A stretch of DNA of 10,800 nt from Dehalococcoidia bacterium (lineage in GTDB: Bacteria > Chloroflexota > Dehalococcoidia > GIF9 > UBA5629): contig JACNFS010000116.1 in NCBI GenBank assembly GCA_014384515.1, positions 1 to 10,800 of the forward strand, in the 5' to 3' direction. Position 1 is the first letter of the stretch. Every line of letters begins with the position of its first letter. The position numbers and the translations under genes were made by a program. The notes under the pieces are model-generated. The model searched no databases. It was not told the origin of the DNA and saw only the letters and a program-made list of their open reading frames with translations. Below, in pieces: positions 7,295-10,800 of this stretch.

Positions 7295-7784
7295 CCTTGT
7301 TCTGCCTTGGAGTTCAGGATTACCTTTCCTGTCCGCACTGACTGCGGCCGTACCCGGTTTTCCGGCAGCGACGAAATGGATTTGAAGCGAAGAATAGAAA
7401 GAAGCCACACGGCGGAGGGCTGAATTCTCTGGCTCGCATTCCCCTAAGATTCCAGCTGCAGGTCTTGCTGAGTTCACAGTATCCAAGTATGGGTCTGACC
7501 TAACCCCTTTCTTGATCCACAGTGTAACATTTCACCTGCACCAACTCTCAGGCGGCAAGTCACCGGCAAATTGGCTTTGATAAGACAATAGGATGAGCGT
7601 GGTGAGGGTTTCGTTCCTACTTTTGACCATCCTTGCCCATTTGCTCGTTCCGTTCCTTTTTTGCTTTCGTTTCGAGCCCACTTCCTTCGGGTTGCCGGGT
7701 TGATATACTTCAGGAAATGATTCGACCCAGTCATATCTATGTGTTAATCTTTGGTAGGATGAAAACAAGAGGAAGGAGTGCTTG
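7295..7784 (+). other. Intergenic spacer, 490 nt, with a dispersed repeat copy
   Basis: No credible gene is seen on either strand. Just after the PAP2 stop are small GC-rich inverted repeats (CCGCA at 7333-7337 with TGCGG at 7343-7347, and CCGG at 7354-7357 with CCGG at 7362-7365), but no T-run follows. Repeat A occupies 7401-7573. The remainder (about 7574-7765) is unassigned. The Shine-Dalgarno AGGAAGGAG of the next gene is at 7770-7778. Confidence 0.45.
7401..7573 (+). repeat. Dispersed intergenic repeat, copy A
   Basis: It aligns by eye along its length with 10409-10578 in the same orientation. Shared blocks include GGAGGGCTGAATT, TTGCTGA, AGTATCCA, CCCCTTTC and CCAACT. In the ungapped block 7415-7486 versus 10422-10493, 56 of 72 bases match. 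Both copies lie 3' of a plus-strand gene. No terminal inverted repeats or target duplications were recognised. Confidence 0.8.
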
Positions 7785-8351
7785 GTGCCAAGAAATAAAC
7801 TGAAGCTGGTCTCGTTTGTAAGAGGCCTCAGAAATCTGCTTGGCGTAGGCCCCCACTTACTCCTGTTAGGCCTCTTCCTTGAGGGTTTAACAATAGTAAT
7901 TCAACAATGGGTTTCTTTTCCTATTCGGCTAAACTTAGAGATACAAATCCTCTTGACTATTCCTTGTGTCGTTGCATGCCTTCTGGGTATCATTTGGTTC
8001 AATCGCTCGCTTAACCTGGTAGAAGTCAACCTGCGAAATGGGAAGAATGAATTGATTACGCGTGGCCTTTTTACCTATGTGAGACATCCCCTCTATTCTA
8101 CTATTATGATAACGATACCTCCGCTGGTGATTATTTGGTTTGCGGATCTCTTATTCTTCATTCCATGGGTTCTAGTAATTCTCATTTCCCATTATGTGGT
8201 TTCTCTCGAAGAGCGAGGATTGATTGACGCTTTCGGGGAGGATTACGAAGAGTATCGGAAGTACGTTCCAGCGTTACTTCCCTACAAGGGCGCCGGCGGT
8301 AAACGCTATCGTGAGATCTTAGGACGTCGAAGGTTAGCGGCGAGGCAATGA
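7785..8351 (+). CDS. Isoprenylcysteine/phospholipid methyltransferase-like membrane protein
   Basis: A 188-residue membrane protein of the ICMT/PEMT fold group. About four hydrophobic segments (25-41, 53-72, 106-120, 122-139) surround the cofactor-binding signature: ITRGLFTYVRHPLYSTIM (91-108) with R100-H101-P102, then EERGLIDAFGEDYEEYRKYV (142-161) with the EE pair. These two blocks are the usual S-adenosylmethionine-binding region of this group. The substrate (isoprenoid, lipid or small thiol) is unknown. GTG 7785 is preferred over TTG 7782 because AGGAAGGAG (7770-7778) then has six-base spacing. The coding sequence appears more AT-rich than the left operon. It stands alone between repeat-bearing spacers, which fits an accessory gene. 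Confidence 0.87.
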   Translation: MPRNKLKLVSFVRGLRNLLGVGPHLLLLGLFLEGLTIVIQQWVSFPIRLNLEIQILLTIPCVVACLLGIIWFNRSLNLVEVNLRNGKNELITRGLFTYVRHPLYSTIMITIPPLVIIWFADLLFFIPWVLVILISHYVVSLEERGLIDAFGEDYEEYRKYVPALLPYKGAGGKRYREILGRRRLAARQ

Positions 8352-8670
8352 CGGGATAGAAAAAGCCTGACCTGCTTCCAGTTATTGTACTGCTTGTTGA
8401 GTTAGGTCTGCCGGCGTGAGAGCTGGGAACTAGGATTAATGGTGATGGTGCCAGTACCAGGTAGTCTTGCAACCCTCGAGTTCCAACAAAGGAAGGAACG
8501 CATATCAGGGCAATTTCAACGAGTCTCGAGGCAACAAAAGCCCGTATTGTGTCATCTGGCCAATGTAAGTACCCCCTCCAGCCTTGTAACTACACTCCGC
8601 ACGTACAGGGGTAGGGATACTAGGTTCGATTGTCACCCTTGGCCTGAGGCAGATGTGATTGACGTTTAGG
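8352..8670 (+). other. Intergenic spacer, 319 nt, between convergent genes
   Basis: It lies between the plus-strand methyltransferase-like gene and the minus-strand DUF3795 gene, which converge. It holds repeat copy X1 at 8546-8603 and a distant inverted pair CCTCGAG (8474-8480) and CTCGAGG (8525-8531). No T-tailed terminator hairpin or convincing ORF was found. Confidence 0.45.
8546..8603 (+). repeat. Direct repeat X1 flanking the DUF3795 gene
   Basis: It aligns without gaps to 9231-9288. The two ends are best conserved: ATTGTGTCAT with CCAATG on the left, and TTGTAACTAC plus TCCGCACG on the right. Forty-two of 58 bases match; the middle is diverged. The start-to-start distance is exactly 685 nt. 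Weaker similarity may extend toward about 8523. Confidence 0.65.
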
Positions 8671-9120
8671 TTAATCAAGGTCAAGCGGGTTGCGGCACTG
8701 GCGACATCTCTTGGCCCCCCTGAATGCCGCATAACCACAATGGGGGCAGACGTAGCGTTTCTCTTCCTGCTTCATCCATCTCTCGGTCCCCAGTTCCCTC
8801 CATGTCGGTATGGCGCGCATAATCACTTTCTTGCCCACCTCGATAGGGAAATCCTCTATCCACTGGCAGGGAAAATCAGAGCACTGATGACAGCCTTCAA
8901 TGCCTTTTGTTGCGCTACAGGACCTAATGGGACACCTAACGCAAAAACCGAAGGGTCTACTTGAGAGGCATCCCTCGCAAGCAATTTCCTCGACTGGTAC
9001 ATTGTATACACTCGTCAGTCTTTCCTTGAACTTGATGTTGCTGTCTCTGTGCGCTATGTATACTCCACAGACCCCACAGTAAAGGCCACATGGTGCAGCA
9101 AGTTCCTTCTTGGCTTCCAT
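8671..9120 (-). CDS. DUF3795-type cysteine-rich protein with C-terminal zinc ribbon
   Basis: A 149-residue protein with 15 cysteines. The N-terminal part, APCGLYCGVCGVYIAHRD (9-26), has the C-x3-C-x2-C start typical of DUF3795, followed by C48/C51 (CEGCLSSRPFGFC), C60, C63, C68, C77, C80 and C85 (CHQCSDFPC). The last 30 residues form a probable rubredoxin-type zinc ribbon: C125-PH-C128 and C139-RQ-C142. DUF3795 proteins are common in anaerobic bacteria and archaea and their function is unknown; metal binding is inferred from cysteine spacing. There is no signal peptide. The ATG (complement of 9118-9120) has AAGGAG (complement of 9128-9133) seven bases upstream. It is the only minus-strand gene here, has its own promoter, and is flanked by direct repeats X1 and X2. 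Confidence 0.88.
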   Translation of the reverse strand: MEAKKELAAPCGLYCGVCGVYIAHRDSNIKFKERLTSVYNVPVEEIACEGCLSSRPFGFCVRCPIRSCSATKGIEGCHQCSDFPCQWIEDFPIEVGKKVIMRAIPTWRELGTERWMKQEEKRYVCPHCGYAAFRGAKRCRQCRNPLDLD

Positions 9121-9174
9121 AGTTTCTCTCCTTGACGATGATTTGACTCACCCTTGGCAGCGTAGTCAACGCAG

Positions 9175-9203
9175 ATTATATGTGTAATAAGGCTGGATAG
9201 CAA
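9175..9203 (-). promoter_or_regulatory. Sigma70-type promoter for the DUF3795 gene
   Basis: On the minus strand, TTGCTA (complement of 9198-9203; 4 of 6 matches to TTGACA) is followed after exactly 17 bases by TATAAT (complement of 9175-9180; 6 of 6). Transcription would start near 9168, giving a leader of about 48 nt that carries the AAGGAG site. Confidence 0.65.
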
Positions 9204-9230
9204 AACGCCAGTTGAAGTCACAATACCCAG

Positions 9231-9288
9231 ATTGTGTCATCCCGCCAATGCAACTTTGCTTCCAATTGTTGTAACTACGTTCCGCACG
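9231..9288 (+). repeat. Direct repeat X2 flanking the DUF3795 gene
   Basis: Partner of X1 at 8546-8603, in the same orientation. It lies upstream of the DUF3795 promoter and before the lipoprotein gene. The conserved ends are ATTGTGTCAT with CCAATG, and TTGTAACTAC with TCCGCACG. Confidence 0.65.
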
Positions 9289-9351
9289 CACGCGGGTTCA
9301 CCTCCGCTTTTGGACGTATTGAGGGATATTCTATTCTGCCTTGGCTGAGTG

Positions 9352-9357
9352 TATAAT
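9352..9357 (+). promoter_or_regulatory. Possible -10 box for the lipoprotein gene
   Basis: A perfect TATAAT lies 33 bases before the GTG start. No good -35 is found at normal spacing (TTCTAT at 9329-9334 matches only 2 of 6), so this is a half-supported promoter. Confidence 0.35.
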
Positions 9358-9390
9358 GGCGGCAGATATGGAACCCTGTGAGGGTCTTTA

Positions 9391-10338
9391 GTGAAGAACA
9401 TGCCCAGATGGCTTTGGGGTGCTGCTGAGGGCTTGGCTCTTTTAGCGGTCTGCTTACTTATTGGTTGTCGGCCGGCCCCGCCAGAGATTCTTGCCTTCGA
9501 TGCCACTCCTGCCCAGATTAGTGCCGGCGAGTCAGCAACCCTACGCTGGGTTGTTAAAGGAGCTCATAGCGTCGATATAGACCAGGGTATAGGTAAGGCT
9601 GCCGCTGTTGGAAACGGACAGGTATCACCAGCCACAACCATTGCTTATACTCTGACCGCCGCCAATACAGCGGGTACTGCCAGCAAGTCCGTGGTCATTG
9701 TCGTTAATGCGGCGCCGTTGCCACCTCCGGATAGCACGGCGCCCGTAATCACAAATGTGTCAGCTTCCTCCGAGACGGAGATGAGCGCTGTTGTGAGCTG
9801 GTCAACAGATGAGCCGGCTAGCAGCCAGGTCGAGTATGGCAGGACCGTCGATTACGGTTCAATTACTGCTTTGGATGAACAGCTAGTTACCAGTCATATT
9901 GTTGGCTTAGAGAGCTTGGAGCCTCGTACCTTCTATCACTTCAGGGTAAAGTCAAGAGACCAGGCTGGCAACGAGGCCTTGTCAGGCGATTATACCTTCG
10001 CCACAACCGCGCCGAAATCACCATATGTGCTGGAGTTGCTATCGTCCGAGTGGGGGAGAAGGGTCGAGGGACACCCAATGTTTGAGACCTCAGTTCTTTT
10101 CATTACAGGCACAGTGAGGAACGCGAGCCATGCATCGGTGAGAGGTATGGCATGCACAATGCAATGTTGGAGCGGGGAGACCCTGGTGAAGTCCGAAGTA
10201 CGTGTCTACCCTAGCCACATTCTGCAAGGGTATCATTTCGATTTTGACATTCACACTGCCGATGACCCGGCTGTCGACAATGTCACCGTAGAATTCACGG
10301 ACTCTTTGGGCCATGAAATCAGCCTTATTGTGGAATGA
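9391..10338 (+). CDS. Putative lipoprotein with Ig-like, fibronectin III and FxLYD-like domains
   Basis: A 315-residue exported protein. The signal sequence has basic K2 and R6, a hydrophobic core (about 14-24) and a lipobox LIGC with C26 as the lipidation site. Residues 31-106 form a bacterial Ig-like domain (PPEILAFDATPAQISAGES, then TLRWVVKGAHSVDID and TIAYTLTAANTAGT). A proline-rich linker (108-114) leads to a fibronectin type III domain (117-206; STAPVITNVSASSETEMS, SQVEYGRTVDYG, SLEPRTFYHFRVKSRD). Residues 212-315 resemble FxLYD-type beta domains (SVLFITGTVRNASHASVRG). It is probably surface-anchored and involved in binding or adhesion; no catalytic motif is seen. GTG 9391 is preferred over ATG 9400 because GAGGG (9380-9384) lies six bases upstream. 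Repeat B lies 70 nt after the stop. Confidence 0.82.
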   Translation: MKNMPRWLWGAAEGLALLAVCLLIGCRPAPPEILAFDATPAQISAGESATLRWVVKGAHSVDIDQGIGKAAAVGNGQVSPATTIAYTLTAANTAGTASKSVVIVVNAAPLPPPDSTAPVITNVSASSETEMSAVVSWSTDEPASSQVEYGRTVDYGSITALDEQLVTSHIVGLESLEPRTFYHFRVKSRDQAGNEALSGDYTFATTAPKSPYVLELLSSEWGRRVEGHPMFETSVLFITGTVRNASHASVRGMACTMQCWSGETLVKSEVRVYPSHILQGYHFDFDIHTADDPAVDNVTVEFTDSLGHEISLIVE

Positions 10339-10408
10339 CTCTGTATCACGTGCCCTTGGCATCGACAACCAAGTTTCGGATAGCGGTATTGACCTACCCC
10401 AAATAAAG

Positions 10409-10578
10409 GAAGCCACGCCCGGAGGGCTGAATTATCTGACTTGCATCCTGCCAGAGTTTCAGCTACAGGTTTTGCTGACTTCATAGTATCCACACATGGG
10501 TTTGATCGGCCCCTTTCTCGATCCAGAGTCTAACATTTTACGTGGACCAACTTTCACGGAACAGGTCACAAGCAATTG
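10409..10578 (+). repeat. Dispersed intergenic repeat, copy B
   Basis: Partner of copy A (7401-7573), about 3 kb away in the same orientation. Its last bases, CAATTG, run into the TTGACA of the promoter for the partial gene downstream. Substitutions between copies are spread evenly over the three codon positions of the longest shared reverse-strand frame (5, 6 and 5), which argues against a decayed coding sequence. Confidence 0.8.
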
Positions 10579-10604
10579 ACAACATGGTTGCTGTATAGTA
10601 GATT
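10576..10604 (+). promoter_or_regulatory. Putative sigma70 promoter for the right-edge gene
   Basis: TTGACA at 10576-10581 (6 of 6) and TAGATT at 10599-10604 (4 of 6) are separated by 17 bases. The start of transcription would fall near 10611, leaving a leader of about 46 nt before ATG 10657. Confidence 0.5.
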
Positions 10605-10630
10605 GCACCTAAGTAGGGTTAGATTGATAG

Positions 10631-10644
10631 CAATTGGCCAATTG
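10631..10644 (+). promoter_or_regulatory. Perfect 14-bp palindrome, candidate operator
   Basis: CAATTGGCCAATTG is a perfect palindrome placed between the predicted transcription start and the ATG of the right-edge gene. The half-site CAATTG also occurs at 10573-10578 inside the -35 region, and AGCAATTG is repeated at 10571-10578 and 10629-10636. This layout suits a dimeric repressor; the binding protein is unknown. Confidence 0.4.
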
Positions 10645-10656
10645 AGCGGTAAATTC

Positions 10657-10800
10657 ATGTATATGGCAGAACTGAGAGGCAAGCTGTCAGAGAAATCTGA
10701 AAGACGAGAGGACATATTGACGTCAAACGTCTTTTCGCTTTTTAAGTACGCAGATAGGAAGGTATTCCTTAGATCTTTCCTATGCCATTTGAGTATTAAT
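10657..10800 (+). CDS. Hypothetical protein, 5' partial fragment running off the window
   Basis: The frame from ATG 10657 stays open for 48 codons to the window end. It reads MYMAELRGKLSEKSERREDI, then LTSNVFSLFKYADRKVFLRS, then FLCHLSIN; the second methionine (ATG 10663) is an alternative start. The composition is that of a soluble alpha-helical protein. The pattern MAELRGK...LTSNVFSLFKY...FL recalls N-termini of uncharacterised, possibly nuclease-like proteins found near restriction and defence genes, but this is recollection of a weak pattern and not a family assignment. A promoter-like element and a palindrome precede it. The Shine-Dalgarno is weak (GAGCGG at 10644-10649). It could also be a chance frame. 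Confidence 0.55.
   Translation, partial: MYMAELRGKLSEKSERREDILTSNVFSLFKYADRKVFLRSFLCHLSIN

Larger units (their letters stand above)
10339..10656 (+). other. Intergenic spacer, 318 nt, with repeat and promoter signals
   Basis: It holds repeat B (10409-10578), a putative promoter (10576-10604) and a perfect palindrome (10631-10644) ahead of the partial gene at the right edge. No terminator hairpin is evident after the lipoprotein gene. Confidence 0.5.

Noticed and set aside
8360..8410. Possible third degenerate copy of the A/B repeat (TTCCAG ... TTGAGTT)
   Set aside because: Only short scattered matches without a continuous alignment; indistinguishable from chance by eye.
8474..8531. CCTCGAG/CTCGAGG inverted pair
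   Set aside because: Each half is itself centred on the palindrome CTCGAG and they are 44 nt apart; a 7-bp match of this kind can arise by chance.
8608..8640. GGTTCGATT motif resembling a tRNA T-loop
   Set aside because: The flanking bases cannot form a 5-bp T-stem and there is no acceptor stem, anticodon arm or CCA end around it.
8590..9290. Repeats X1/X2 as integron attC sites
   Set aside because: No GTTRRRY core or matching RYYYAAC pair and no integrase is visible; the repeats are direct and imperfect.
7265..10493. Similar reverse-strand peptides beginning near 7486 and 10493, suggesting a small protein family
   Set aside because: The similarity follows from the shared nucleotide repeat. 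Substitutions fall evenly across codon positions (5, 6, 5), an indel breaks the frame, and neither has a convincing ribosome binding site.
10717..10743. GACGT-CAA-ACGTC hairpin followed by T-rich sequence as a terminator
   Set aside because: The stem is 5 bp and it lies inside the open frame starting at 10657, so it is more likely coding sequence.

Overview
The window looks like chromosomal DNA of an uncultured Chloroflexota bacterium, most plausibly class Dehalococcoidia. This is an inference from gene content and style: a TIGR03936/DUF2344 protein, a lone MutS2-type Smr domain, a DUF3795 Cys-rich protein, an Ig-like/FN3 lipoprotein, moderate GC, classical Shine-Dalgarno sites and frequent GTG/TTG starts. 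No rRNA, tRNA, CRISPR array or transposase was seen.

Left part (1-6132) is a compact, all-plus-strand operon-like block: a possible tail of an upstream gene (1-60), a CNNM/CorC-type membrane protein (47-1324), a TIGR03936/DUF2344 protein (1305-1946), an M48 Ste24/HtpX-like membrane metalloprotease (1965-3095), a histidine-phosphatase-superfamily enzyme (3107-3718), tRNA(Ile)-lysidine synthetase TilS (3721-5151), a standalone Smr domain (5151-5405) and a probable ATC-hydrolase-like protein (5461-6132). Genes overlap or lie within about 50 nt of each other, so co-transcription is likely. Themes are tRNA modification/translation (TilS, Smr), envelope protein quality control (M48) and ion or membrane homeostasis (CorC). 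The histidine phosphatase has no ATG, GTG or TTG ahead of its catalytic RHG motif; a perfect Shine-Dalgarno sequence instead points to an ATT start codon.

Right part (6133-10800) is looser and accessory-like: single genes separated by 260-490 nt. They are a PAP2 phosphatase (6395-7294), an isoprenylcysteine/phospholipid methyltransferase-like membrane protein (7785-8351), a reverse-strand DUF3795 Cys-rich protein (8671-9120) with its own near-consensus promoter, and an Ig/FN3 lipoprotein (9391-10338). The spacers hold two families of diverged direct repeats. One (7401-7573 and 10409-10578, about 170 nt) lies downstream of the PAP2 and lipoprotein genes. The other (8546-8603 and 9231-9288) flanks the DUF3795 gene. 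The window ends inside a new open frame (from 10657) preceded by a consensus-like promoter and a perfect 14-bp palindrome. Its N-terminus vaguely recalls hypothetical proteins seen in defence or restriction neighbourhoods, so the most interesting system, if any, probably continues beyond the right edge.
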